Positions 23,983 to 34,525 of a DNA stretch of 64,000 bases are shown here, piece by piece. Each line of letters begins with the position of its first letter. Within the stretch, counting starts at the first letter, position 1. Where the stretch lies: assembly GCF_963924675.1 (NCBI RefSeq), contig NC_089238.1:23231815-23295814 (forward strand), given 5' to 3'. Position numbers and translations under genes: made by a program. The notes under the pieces were generated by a model. The model worked only from the letters and a program-made list of their open reading frames with translations, did no database searches and was not told the origin of the DNA. This stretch comes from Phocoena phocoena. Its lineage: Eukaryota > Chordata > Mammalia > Artiodactyla > Phocoenidae.

Positions 23983-24091
23983 CAATGACTTTAACAAAAT
24001 AAGCATCTGCTTCAAAGTTATTTTTTAGTGTATGGATGGCAAAATCATTCTTTGTATATCCTTTACTTAGTACTACAATGTCCAAGATTCC
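23983..24091 (-). CDS. ITFG1: ITFG1 internal coding exon (downstream of the pair)
   Basis: On the minus strand a pyrimidine-rich acceptor (TGTTTTTTCCAG) precedes an exon of 109 bp, followed by a GTGAGT donor. It opens in phase 0 and encodes GILDIVVLSKGYTKND, then FAIHTLKNNFEADAYFVKVI (36 codons plus one base). The start completes an FG-GAP/calcium-loop-like D-x-x-E-D-G-I-L-D motif begun in the preceding exon. I recognise the peptide from mammalian ITFG1 (TIP/LINKIN), a type I membrane glycoprotein with an integrin-alpha-like beta-propeller. Reported roles are T-cell modulation, cell adhesion/tissue integrity, and binding to RUVBL proteins. By recollection it covers roughly residues 408-443 of about 612. 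The preceding exon joins in phase. A young L1 sits about 42 bp past the donor. No stop or frameshift in the exon. Confidence 0.93.
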
Positions 24092-25622
24092 CTGGAAAAA
24101 ACAGAAAAATGGTAAGAACTACTAGACTGAATGAAAAAAATGATGAAAATGCATGATATGTTTACCATGTAAATATAAACCTTATTTATTCAACTTGATG
24201 AACATAAAAACTTGAATATTAAACTATAAATAAAATGAAAAACACCTATAATTTTAATCTCTGAAAATAACTGTTAGCATTTTGTACTTCCTTCCAGTCA
24301 TATCTGCATGAATTTTTAAAGGTCTGTGATATGGAGTACCAAAGTGTTTCCAATCATCAGAGAAAGAAGGTACCTTTTCATCTGCCCTGGCCCCCATTAT
24401 TTTTTTTTCCTAAAAAAGTGGGAAGCTTTGCTAATTTTATTGGGGGTAAAAAAGGTGTGTTCATTAAAATTTCCATTCTGCTGACTCTTAATGAGGTTGA
24501 TCATTTATCATATCTTTTCATATGTTAGCTACTTGTGTTTTTTCCGTAAATTGCCTTAATCATGTTCTGTTTTTCCAGTGGGAGTTTCTGGTGACTTGTA
24601 TCAGTTTGAACAAACCTTTCTACGTTAAGAATATTAATTATTTAATTCTTTCATAGCTAATTTATTTCCCAGATTTAAACACAATTTTAAATTTCATTTA
24701 TATTTTTATGTACAGAAATTAATTGATTTGTAGTTAATTCTCTTGATTTTCCCTCTTGTGATATTTTTACCAATTACTTTCATGCTTGGAAATTGCTTAT
24801 GAAAAGTGAACAAACATGAGATTTGGTAGCAGAGAGACAGAGGAAAATAAGGACTTGGATAATTCTTATAATTGAGAATTAGCCTCTTATTAAAAAAAAA
24901 AAAAGAAAACCAACCAACCAACCGGGCTTAGGGTTGGACATAATGTCTTGATGGAGATTTAACGTTTTAAAATAATCAAATTGTTTTACAAGGATATACT
25001 GTGACATATTAACTCTGGAATTTAACACATTTTTTTCAGAATTTATTATTTTTCTGAGTGATAAACTGGATTACTTTTAAAGAACAAAACAGCTTGGGAG
25101 ATTCTATTTTCCCTCAACAATGCCCAGAAGCACTTGATAAACTGGCTTTTGACATTAGAAAGAAGAAAACCAGGGCCCTGAGCGCCTTTCCCAGGCCACC
25201 TGGCAACTGAAGACAGTCACAAGAATCTGTAGCAATAGATGCCAACTCTAGTTCACTAGGTTAAGAGAGAGTACACACTGAACCCATTCTTCTGTGATCT
25301 TGTGCAGGTTTAAGGGTCTGTTATCTGTTGGCTGTTCTTTTCTCTACTCGTGCACATGCACAATTGCTGTGAGCATGATTCTCTAGTGGTTTAATCTGAA
25401 CAAGCATAAAATGAGATAAAAGCATTTTCGTATTTCACTGTACTGATCAGTCAGTGGTGTCAATAAATGTGTTCCCTCTGTCATTTAACATTAAAAGGAG
25501 CTTTCTTTAATTAACTCATTTGCTTTCATAATCTCATCTACGTTTTCTGGTCAAATAGGGTGAAAGTGAGATAAGGTGGACGGCAATTAGATTCCAAACA
25601 CACAGAAGAGCTCTGAACTCAC
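24092..25622 (-). other. ITFG1: ITFG1 intron between the two identified exons
   Basis: A 1531-bp intron with GT-AG ends on the minus strand. It contains an old L1-antisense-like patch (about 24290-24560, TCATATCTTTTCATATGTTA) and a CCAACCAACCAACC run (24907-24922), and otherwise nothing I can name. Plus- and minus-strand ORFs inside it are short and unsupported. Confidence 0.85.
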
Positions 25623-25773
25623 ATCTTCGTAAATATCAAAGAAGGTGGCAACCACTGCATCTCTGATTTGGTTTAGGTCCATCAGCTCCCAGTAGACTTT
25701 AAACATACGACGCGCCCCCTCACAGCTTGCATTATTACAAGGGACATTCTCCAGTAAAAAGGCCTGCTGATTG
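25623..25773 (-). CDS. ITFG1: ITFG1 internal coding exon (upstream of the pair)
   Basis: Minus-strand exon of 151 bp with acceptor TTGCCTTTGTCTCACAG and donor GTGAGT. The first base completes a codon split by the previous intron; the remaining 150 bases are 50 uninterrupted codons ending exactly at a codon boundary. The peptide starts NQQAFLLENVPCNNASCEGA, continues RRMFKVYWELMDLNQIRDAV and ends VATFFDIYED. This is the ITFG1 luminal domain, about residues 358-407 by recollection. Visible features are an N-x-S glycosylation sequon (NAS) between two cysteines that could form a small disulfide loop, and the first half of an FG-GAP motif. An open frame continues upstream into the intron, but the acceptor and the homology place the exon start at 25773. 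Compared with the human protein as I remember it, only a few conservative changes are present. Confidence 0.94.
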
Positions 25774-26339
25774 CTGTGAGACAAAGGCAATGGCATTTAG
25801 TCAATATAACATATCAATGCTGAGTAGCATCAGCTATGCTGTATTTACTAGAATCAAAGAGATGGTAAATGGTATACACTTAAGTAATATGAAAAAAATC
25901 CCTACATCTTACTAATTATTGTCCTGAGTCATAAAAAACTTAAATTGTTGGCTATTGTTTTTCAGTCTTTGGCAAAAGTCCTGAGGTTAGTCAGTTGTTG
26001 GCCTCTCTCTCCTCTTTTGTGATTTCCAAGTCCATCTCTCCGCCCTTCCTTGATGCTCCACAGTCATTGACCCTGTGTTTCATTACTGAGTTCCTGGACA
26101 CTGTCATCATCCCTTTAGATCTGTATAACTCCTTAGGTAAAAACCTGCATTTTAAATAGAGATTCCTGACATCCCCAAGTCTTGTAAACCCAAAGCAGTA
26201 AATCTACAATGATACAATTTGAGCTTCCCAAATGGACAGTAGGGTAGATATTGCTGAGTACCTCTCAGATAAAAGATAGAAAAAAGAAGTGTTGTACTTT
26301 GCATAGCTATGAAGTCCTCCCTTTTGAATCCTACTCTAT
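25774..26339 (-). other. ITFG1: ITFG1 intron sequence upstream of the 25623-25773 exon
   Basis: Unclassified intron. I searched by eye for the next upstream ITFG1 exon (the part encoding the preceding FG-GAP repeat) and did not find it here or further right. That exon probably lies beyond the window or was missed. Confidence 0.5.
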
Positions 26340-26600
26340 AGGCAAAGTGGTGATGGTTTAGATTTTGGAACCAGATTACCTGGATTCAAATTCTGGCTCT
26401 ATCATTTAGCAGTTACGTGACCTTAAACAAGTTATTTAACCTCCTGAAGACTCAGATCCTTATTTGTAAACTGAGTAACATGAGTACTTAAAGAATTGTT
26501 GTAAAAAAGAAATGAAACACCGAGTGCAAAATACTTAGAACAATTCCTGTCATTCACTTAGATCTTAGTAAAAGTGTATGTATTATTATCACTCTTACTT
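26340..26600 (+). mobile_element. Near-complete MIR SINE
   Basis: TTTGGAACCAGATTACCTGG, ATTCAAATTCTGGCTCTATC, ACCTTAAACAAGTTATTTAA CCTC, CTTATTTGTAAACTGAGTAA and TACTTAGAACAATTCCTGTC follow MIR from the tRNA-related head to the LINE-like tail. Ancient and inactive. Confidence 0.9.
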
Positions 26601-27317
26601 ATGTAGTGCAACACCATGCCATGTAAAAATATTTTCTTTAAATACAGAAGTAACTTTTGTAAATGGTGTGATTTGATGTAATGGCTCCTATTTATAGGCA
26701 TTTTCTAATATTTACATTCCTTCAGGTCCCTCTATGTTACATAGAAAATAATAAGCTAAAAAGCTTAAATTTTATTACTGCTCAATTTTCTCTAATAATT
26801 ATTTTAAATAAAACTATAAAGACAGATTTCTTTTTTCCATATGAAAATATTACTTTGGATATTACTTTGGGTCTGGGCAACTTGGAAAAGAAAAAAGTTC
26901 TATTATAAGAAAGGTAAAATTTTCAGTGTTCAATAGAGTAAGGAAACATGCAAAATATTCAATTTACTTGATGTACTTGATATATGATTAGCTTCACATT
27001 ATTTTTCTAGATAAAAAATTCCAACACAAATAGTTTAAACTCCCAGATTATAACATTTACATGGAAAACTTTGAGGTGGCTTTGATCAAGGCCTAACATA
27101 TAAAAGTGTTATTCCACTAGAAGGAATAATGATTTCTTCTTTGTCTCCTGTCTAATAACTGATTTTAAAATTCTAATTTGTAATACTTTTTCCAGGTAAT
27201 TTACCCATCCTACCTTTGTAGCTAAACAATTTTACTAGATATTTCACAGAAATGAAGAACACTCTATTTTGTTATTAGATTATACTAAAACATGAGAACC
27301 AGTGATAAAGGTGGCCT
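26601..27317. other. AT-rich intron, nothing recognised
   Basis: No repeat family or exon identified. The open frame 26681-26908 (+) has no exon signals. Confidence 0.5.
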
Positions 27318-27441
27318 GCCTTTTTTTTTTTTTGGCTATGCCATGCAGCTTGTGAGATCTTAGTTCCCTGACGAGGGATCAAACCTGGGCCCACAGCGGT
27401 GAAAGCACTGAGTGTTAACCACTGGACCGCCAGGGAATTCC
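27318..27441 (-). mobile_element. CHR-type SINE, short reverse copy
   Basis: Poly(T) start, GGCTATGCCATGCAGCTTGT, TTAGTTCCCTGACGAGGGAT (reverse B-box area) and GGACCGCCAGGGAATTCCC end. Short form without the GC-rich body. Confidence 0.88.
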
Positions 27442-28884
27442 CAAGGCAGCCCTCTATAATCTTTTATAACCAACGCATCACACTGGCGACATTTTGAGTG
27501 ATAATTTGCCACTGGTTTCCCTTTTCACAACAGGGATGAAAGGGTTTCACTATTGTATTATAACTCTGGGCACAATTTCAAATACACAACATAAGCTACA
27601 ACAAAAACTCTAACTGCAGTTGCATAATTTGTCATTTTAATTTTTGATATGAGTTTGTAAAGATTATAAATGCCATGCACCATGGTTTTTGTCTGAATTC
27701 TCACTAAACAGGTTAGTCTTATACTCTGGAACATGGGGTCTATAAAATTTCAGTTCTTTTAAACTCCACTGAGCCCTACAGGTAGAGCCCAACAATCTTA
27801 ACTATATAAAAAAAATTCCATTTAAGCCCAGGAAGAAAGAATTCTGATTCATTCGGTTTGGAAACCCTTGGGGAGAAACAGTCTTGCTTCTTTTGAGTCA
27901 ACTGCTCTATGTGTTTTTGGCAATTACAACCGATATAACTTTTAAAAAACTTTTTTTTCCCCAAAACTATTGCAAAAGTTATTATAAAATTCAAATAATA
28001 GAGACATTTAAAAAGTTGAACTCCTCCTTTCCAGGGAAAATCACTGTTAACAACTTGGTGTGCATCTTTCCAAACCTTCTTCTGGGAACATACAAATATT
28101 TAAGTAATATATCCTTCAAAAAAAACCACAAAACAAACCCAGTTGGGTTCTACTATACATATTATTCTGCAACTTTTTTCTTTCCACTCAATAACATAGC
28201 ATACACATGGAGAAAAGGGATACAACCTGAATGAGGACTTCTGAAATCTATTTTGAAAATTCCCACCAGAGAAGTTGTACCAATTTATATCCCCCAGCAG
28301 CAGCCCATCAAACTGCCTGTTTCCCTACATGCTCATTCCTTTCAATGCTTACTCCATTATACAGCTATGCCATCATTCGTTTTAACACCCTGCTATTGAT
28401 AATCAGGTTGTCTTCAATTGTTCCCCATTACACACACACACAGACACACACACACACACACACAGACACACACACACACACACACAGACACACACACACA
28501 CAATTTTCCCTTGAGAATTTGTATAAGGATTTCCAAATGAAGTCATCTGGTCAAAGGATATGCGTATTTTAAATGTGAATAGGTAAAGCTAAATGGCCTT
28601 CTAAAAAAATGTACCAATTTATACCTCTAGTATATCCTTCTTCATATCTTGCCAATATTAGTAACACTGCTTCTTATTTTTGCCAATTGGGTAGCTTAAA
28701 AATTATCTCATTCTCCTGGTTATATGAGAGAAGCTGAGTAGTACTTTTATGTTTATTATCTATTCATATTTCTTCTAAGAATTGGCACTTAAATTTTTTA
28801 AATTATTGGTTTTTAGATCTCCGATTGTTAAGGACATTAGCCCCTACCTGTTATTCTCATATTCTTATTTGTAAAATGAGTGTA
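27442..28884. other. Intron with old L1-antisense-like sequence
   Basis: About 27960-28420 and 28570-28800 (AATGGCCTTCTAAAAAAATG, TTGCCAATATTAGTAACACT) have the look of antisense L1M 3' regions but are strongly diverged. The CA microsatellite is listed separately. The 116- and 113-codon ORFs (27884-28572, +) cross this and the CA repeat and are not credible genes. Confidence 0.4.
28430..28503. repeat. (CA)n microsatellite with periodic CAGA interruptions
   Basis: CA repeat of about 70 bp in which a single A-to-G change (CAGACA) recurs at regular intervals, giving a higher-order unit of roughly 20 bp repeated three times. Confidence 0.93.
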
Positions 28885-29195
28885 AAAACAGTACAGAAAT
28901 AGATACATAGATGTAGAGAACAAACTTATGGATACCAAGCGGGGGGAAGGGAGTGGGTGGGATGAACTGGGAGATTGGGATTGACATATATACACTACTA
29001 TGTATAAAATAGATAACTAATGAGAATCTACTGTATAGCCCAGGGAACTCTACTCAATGCTCTGTGGTGACCTAAACAGGAAGGAAATCAAAAAAAGAGG
29101 GGATATATGTATATGTATAACTGATTCTCTTTTGCTGTACAGCAGAAACTAACACAACATTGTAAAGCAACTATACTCCAATAAAAATTAAAAAA
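28885..29195 (+). mobile_element. Severely 5'-truncated young L1 3' end
   Basis: GAGAACAAACTTATGGATAC, GGGATTGACATATATACACT, ACTGTATAGCCCAGGGAACT, CAACTATACTCCAATAAAAA TT plus poly(A). The sequence is like the 22.7-23.9 kb and 15.0-15.4 kb L1 tails. About 300 bp; no ORF. Confidence 0.88.
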
Positions 29196-29199
29196 AAAC

Positions 29200-29325
29200 C
29201 CAATGGTACATTACCTCAAACGGCTGTTGTAAGGATTAAATGAGAAAATACATGGTAAATGGTTTAATATAGTGCCCAGTACATAGCACAACACACTTTC
29301 AATATCTGCTGTTATTATTATATGT
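29200..29325 (+). mobile_element. MIR 3'-half fragment
   Basis: GGCTGTTGTAAGGATTAAAT GAGAAAATACATGG ... AGTGCCCAGTACATAGCACA, the MIR right-hand end. Confidence 0.75.
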
Positions 29326-29660
29326 GCTGTTATTATTACTCTGATATGTTATAAACATTTCACCCCAGCCTTTTATTGTTTTTAAAATTTATGGTTTCTT
29401 TCACTAAAAGGTTAATAATACTTATATACTCATTTATGTCAATATTTTTCTCATGCTCTTTAAGAAATGTTAAAGGAAGTCCATCAGGCAGATGGAAATA
29501 ACACCAGATGAGTATCTGCACTTACACAAAGGAATGAAGAGCAGTGAAAATGTGAAATACGTAGGCAAACAGAAAGTTTTCTTGTTATTTAAACCTCTTT
29601 AAAGATAACTGATAATTAAACAACACAGCATGGTGTTAATGACATAAGCAGGTGTAAAAT
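29326..29660. other. Intron, nothing recognised
   Basis: Short unclassified AT-rich stretch between a MIR and an old L1. Confidence 0.5.
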
Positions 29661-30483
29661 GTAAGGTTTCCTCAAAAAACTAAAATTTGAACTACCATAT
29701 AATACAGCAATCCCACTTTTGGGTACATATTGAAAAGAAGTGAAACCAAGATCTCAAAGAGGTATCTGAACTCTCATGTTTGTTGCAGCAATATTCACAG
29801 TAGTCAAGATATGGAAACAATCTAAGTGTCCAAAAATGGAAAAATGAAAATGTGGTATATACATACACTGGAATATTCAGCCTTAAAAAAAGAAGAAAAT
29901 CCTATCATTTGTGTCAACATGGATGAACCTAGAGGACATTATGCTAAGTGAAGTAAATCAGAAACAGAAAGACAAATACTGTATGATATCACTTGTATGT
30001 GGAATATAAAAACACTGAACTTATAGAATCAGAGAGTGGAATGGTGGTTGCCAGTGGCTGAGGGGTGGGGGAAATGGGGAGATGTCGGTCAAAGGACATG
30101 AACTTTCAGTTATAAGATGATTAAGTTAAGGGGATCAAATGTACAGCATGATGACAATAGTTAACAATACTGTACTTTATACTTGAAAGCTGCTGTGAGA
30201 GTAGGGCTTTAATGTTTTTAACTATAAAAATAAGAACAAGAAAATGGTAATTATGTGAGATAAAGGATATTAACTACCTTAATGTAGTAAACATTTTGCA
30301 ATATATACATATATCAAATAATACTGTATACCTTAAACTTACACAATGTCACTATATGTCAATTACATCTCAGAAAGCTGGAAAAAAAAAGGAAAAAATA
30401 AATCAATAAAAGATATCTGGAAAATCTCCAAATATTTAGAAATTAAACACCACTAAATAATCTACGAGCAAAAGAAGAAATCA
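29661..30483 (+). mobile_element. Old L1 3' end followed by an old L1 ORF2 segment
   Basis: 29661-30380 is an L1 ORF2 tail and 3' UTR (ACTACCATATAATACAGCAA, ACATGGATGAACCTAGAGGA, TTACATCTCAGAAAGCTGG plus A-rich tail). From about 30385 a second old L1 starts in mid-ORF2 (TCCAAATATTTAGAAATTAA ... GAAGAAATCA). It breaks off at 30483. Its continuation (CAGGGAAATGACAAACTACT) is found at 37468. Confidence 0.8.
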
Positions 30484-31252
30484 GGCGGCCCCTCAGCGCA
30501 TGAGGAGCACATGCCTTTGGGAATTTTCCGTGCGCTATCTCTGTTCACCCGGCTACCTGGGCTTGGGGCTTGCCCTGGTCTCTGCCTAGAGTGCCCGGCA
30601 GGAGCTGCAGGCTTTGATCACCCATTGCTGTGTCTGTGCCCCAGTAGCCGCAACTGCCCCGAGGGCTGTTCTGGAAGAGATCTGAGAGCTGGGTGGCCTG
30701 GGTCGTGAGAGCCCCGCACCTCTCGCATCGTGGTGAAGAAGAACAGTATTCCCAATGGAATAAAATGTCACATCCAGTCCTCCAGACAGTGCTGTGAAGG
30801 ACTATTTTGTCAAAAGGTGCAGTTACTTTCTGTGATGTCAGCCTCAGAAGATGAATCTGCCTTTGATATCCCTAGAGTCCTTTAACTCGAACAAGCTTTA
30901 ACAAGACATGGGATACTAATGTTCTCCAAACTATTTCTCAAATATTGAGCTAGACTCAATTCTCACCTCAAAACATGAAACATTTTGCCACCTGAGCAGT
31001 TCTGGAGGAGGAATCTGTGAGCAGTTCCAGGCACTGTGTTAGGCATTAGCTAGCATTACAGGATATGCCTAAAATACATGAGAGGGTCTGGGAAAAGGTC
31101 AAGACTTCTTAATGATCAGCACCCTCAAAGTGATGTACAGATAGAGGATTATGACTATGTCAACAATGGACCTGCCCAGAGGAACTCTGGCACTGATAAC
31201 TGCAGAGGCAGAAATAAGAGATACTGGAGACAGGATTAAAATGGCTCAAAGA
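30484..31252 (+). other. GC-rich non-L1 segment at the left of a composite insertion
   Basis: The first 250 bp are GC-rich and CpG-containing, unlike the surrounding intron, and resemble a 5' UTR or first exon. They grade into sequence with short coding-like stretches (for example ATGTCAGCCTCAGAAGATGA near 30837), all broken by stops. It joins directly to the first base of an L1 5' UTR at about 31253 and abuts an interrupted old L1 on the left. I cannot identify the source. A degenerate processed pseudogene or exon carried from the source locus are the two readings. ORFs of 60-65 codons on both strands are not supported. Confidence 0.4.
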
Positions 31253-33193
31253 GGGGGGACCTTCAAGATTGTGGAGGAGTAAGACATGGAGATCACCTTC
31301 CTCCCCAAAAATACATCAAAAATACATCTACGTGTGGACCAACTCTTGTTACGGAACACCTACTGAAAGCTGGTAGAAGACCTCAGACTGCCTAAAAGGC
31401 AAGAAAACCCCCAGGTACCTGGGTAGGGCAAAAGAAAAAAGAAAAAACAAGACAAAAGAATAGAGACAGGATCTGCACCTCTGGGAGGGAGCTGTGAAGG
31501 AAGAAAAGTTTCCACACACTAGGAAGCCCCTTCACTGGCAGAGACGGGGGGTGTGGGGTGGGAAGCTTCAGAGCCATGGAGGACAGCGCAGCAACAGGGG
31601 TGCGGAGGGCAAAGTGGAGAGATTCCTGCACAGAGGATCAGTGCCAATCAGCACTCACCAGCCTGAGAGGCTTGTCTGCTCATCCACCGGGGAGGGTGGG
31701 GGCTGGGAGCTGAGGCTCGGGCTTCAGAGGTCAGACCCCAGGTAGAGGACTGGGGTTGGCTGCGAGAACACAACCTGAAGGGGGCTAGTGCACCACAGCT
31801 AGCCGGGAGGGAGTCTGGGAAAAAGCCTGGACCTGCCGAAGAGGCAAGAGACCATTGTTTCAGGGTGTGTGAGGAGAGGGGATTCCTTCCCTGTGTGCTC
31901 ACAGAAGGCAGGGCACCGCTTATGTTAGTTCCAGAGATGGGCATGAGCTGTGGCTATCAGCTTGGACTCCAGAGACGGCATGAAACACTAACACTGCTGC
32001 TGCCGCCACCAAGTATCCTGTGTGCAAGCACAGGTCACTATCCACCCCCCACATCCCCCCCAGGAGCCTGTGCAGCCCACCACTGCCAGGGTCCCGTGAT
32101 CCAGGGACAACTTCCCCGGGAGAACACGGTGCACCTCAGGCTGTTACAACGTCATGGTGGCCTCTGCCGTCACAGGCTCACCCTGCATTCCAATTATGAC
32201 TACCGTACCCCTCCCTCTCCCCGGACTGAGTGAGCAAGAGGGACCTAATCAGCCACTGCTTTAACTCCCTCCTGTCTGGGTGGGGAACAGATGCCTGAGG
32301 GCAACCTACATGCAGGGGTGGGGCCCAAACCAAAGCTGAACCCCAGGAGCTCTGTGAACAAAGAAGGGAAAGGGAAACTCCATGCAGCCTCAGGAGCAGT
32401 GGATTACAACCCCACAGTCAACTTGATGTACCCTGCATTGGTGGAATACCTGAATAGACAACAAATCATCCTAAAATTGAGGCGGTGGACTTTGGGAGCA
32501 ACTGTACATTTGGGGTTTGCTGTCTGAGGCTGATTTGTTTCTGATTTTTATGTTTATCTTAGTTTACTTTTTAGTGCTTGTTATCATTGGTGTATTTGTT
32601 TATTGGTTTGGTTCCTCTCTATTTTAGTATTTTTTTATTTTAATAATTTAAAAATGTTTAAAATTTCTTTCTTTCTTTTCTTCTCCCCTTTCTTCTGAGC
32701 CATGTGGCAGAAAGGGTCTTGGTGCTCCGGCCTGGTGTCAGACCTGAGCTTCTGAGGTGGGAGAGCTGAGTTCAGGACACTGGACCACTAGAGACCTCCC
32801 AGCCCCATGTAATATCAGCAAGAGTTCCCCAGAGATCTCCATCTCAATGCTAAGACCCAGCTCCACCCAACGGACAGCAAGTTCCAGTGCTGGATGCCCC
32901 ATGCCAAACAACTAGCAACACAGGAACACAACCCCACCCATTAGCAGAGAGGCTGCCTAAAATCATACTAAGTTCACAGATATCCCCACACACACCACCA
33001 GACATGGCCCTGACCACCAGAAAGACAAGATCCAGCCCTACCCACAAGAACACAGGCACCAGTCCCCTCCACCAGGAAACCTACACAAGCCACTGAACCA
33101 ACCTCACCTACTAGGGGCAGACATCAAAAACAACGGGAACTACAAACCTGCAGCCTGCGAAAATGAGACTCCAAACACAGTAAGTTAAACAAA
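31253..33193 (+). promoter_or_regulatory. L1 5' UTR (internal promoter region)
   Basis: GC-rich, CpG-containing leader before ORF1, with blocks such as AGGAGTAAGACATGGAGATC at the start and repeated CCACCCA/CAGCAAG-like stretches at 32850-33120. In L1 elements this leader holds the internal RNA polymerase II promoter and often an antisense promoter. Whether it is active here is unknown. ORFs within it (for example 31494-31745 and 31865-32233) are not expected to be coding. Confidence 0.75.
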
Positions 33194-33610
33194 ATGAGAA
33201 GACAGAGAAATATGCAGCAGATGAAGAAGCAAGATAAGAATCCACCAGACCAAACAAATGAAGAGGAAATAGGTAGTCTACCTGAAAAAGAATTCAGAGT
33301 AATGACAGTAAAGATGATCCAAAATCTTGGAAATGGAATGGAGAAAATAAAACAAACATTTAACAAGCACCGAGAAGAACTAAAGAGCAAACAAACAGTG
33401 ATGAACAACACAATAAATGATATTAAAAACTCTCTAGAAGGAATCAATAGCAGAATAACTGAGGCTGAAAAACGGATAAGTGACCTGGAAGATAAAATAG
33501 TGGAAATAACTACTGCAGAGCAGAATAAAGAAAATATTTCTAATAAAAGAAAAAAGAATGAAAAGGTCTCAGAGACCTTGGGGACAACATTAAACACACC
33601 AACGTTCTAA
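33194..33610 (+). pseudogene. L1 ORF1, N-terminal coiled-coil part
   Basis: A 138-codon open frame starting MRRQRNMQQMKKQDKNPPDQ. It contains a Glu/Lys/Asn-rich heptad-like coiled coil (IKNSLEGINSRITEAEKRIS) characteristic of ORF1p, the RNA-binding trimer that packages L1 RNA. The frame stops after LNTPTF. The RNA-recognition half continues in another frame, so a frameshift has split ORF1. The ATG is the normal ORF1 start after the 5' UTR. Confidence 0.88.
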
Positions 33611-33763
33611 TTATAGAGGTCCCAGAAGAAGAAAAGAAAAAGAAAGGGTCTGAGAAAATATTTGAAGAGATTATAGTGGAAAACTTCCCTAACATGGGAA
33701 AGGAAAGAGTCAAGTCCAGGAAGCACAGAGAGTGTCCGATACAGGATAAATCGAAGGAGAAAC

Positions 33764-34525
33764 ATGCCAAGACATATATTAATCAAACTATCAAATATTA
33801 AATACAAAGACAAAATAATAAAAGCAGCAAGGGAAAAGCAACACATAACATACATGGGACTCTCCAAAAGGTTAACAGCTGACCTTTCAGCAGAAACTCT
33901 GCAAGCCAGAAGGGAGTGGCAGGACACATTTAAAGTGATGAAAGGGAAAAACCTACAACCAAGATTACTCTATCCAGCAAGGAACTCATTCAGATTCAAT
34001 GGAGAAATTAAAACCTTTACAGACAAGCAAAATTTAAGAGAATTCAGCACCACCAAACCAGGTTTACAACAACTGCTAAAGGAACTGCTCTACGCAGGAA
34101 ACACAAGAGAAGGAAAAGACCTAAAATACAAATCCAGAACAATTAAGAAAATGGTAATAGTAACATACATATCAATAACTACCTCAAATATAAATGGATT
34201 ACATGCTTCAACCAAAAGACACAGACTGGCTGAATGGATACAAAAAGAAGACCTGTATATATGCTGTCTACAAGACACCCACTTCAGACATCGGGACACA
34301 TACAGACTGAAAGTGCTGGGATGGAAAAAGATATTCCATGCAAATGGAAATCAAAAGAAAGCTGGAGTAACAATACTCATATCAGATAAAATAGACTTTA
34401 AAATAAAGAATGTTACAAGAGACAAGGAAGGACACTACATGATGATCAAGGGATCCATCCAAGAAGATATAACAATTGTAAAAATTTCTGCACCCAACAC
34501 AGGAGCACCTCAATACATAAGGTGA
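33764..34525 (+). pseudogene. Open frame joining L1 ORF1 C-terminus to ORF2 endonuclease
   Basis: 253 codons. Residues 1 to about 108 are the ORF1p C-terminal RNA-binding domain (IIKAAREKQHITYMG, LTADLSAETLQARREWQD). From about residue 126 it becomes the ORF2 apurinic/apyrimidinic endonuclease (TSNINGLHASTKRHRLAEWI, LYICCLQDTHF). ORF1 and ORF2 are normally separate. Here the codon at 34091-34093 is TAC, where related copies, as I remember them, have a TAG stop, so a stop-loss has probably fused the frames. The endonuclease ends prematurely at 34525. The expected catalytic Glu of the QDTHF motif (usually QETH) is Asp in this copy. Confidence 0.85.

Noticed and set aside
27884..28572. Two adjacent 113-116-codon plus-strand ORFs
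   Set aside because: The second reads through the CA microsatellite (Thr/His repeats) and the first through old L1-like DNA. No splice or homology support.
31494..32527. Several ORFs of 78-122 codons on both strands in GC-rich DNA
   Set aside because: They lie in the L1 5' UTR, which is GC-rich and normally non-coding. No domain or splice context.
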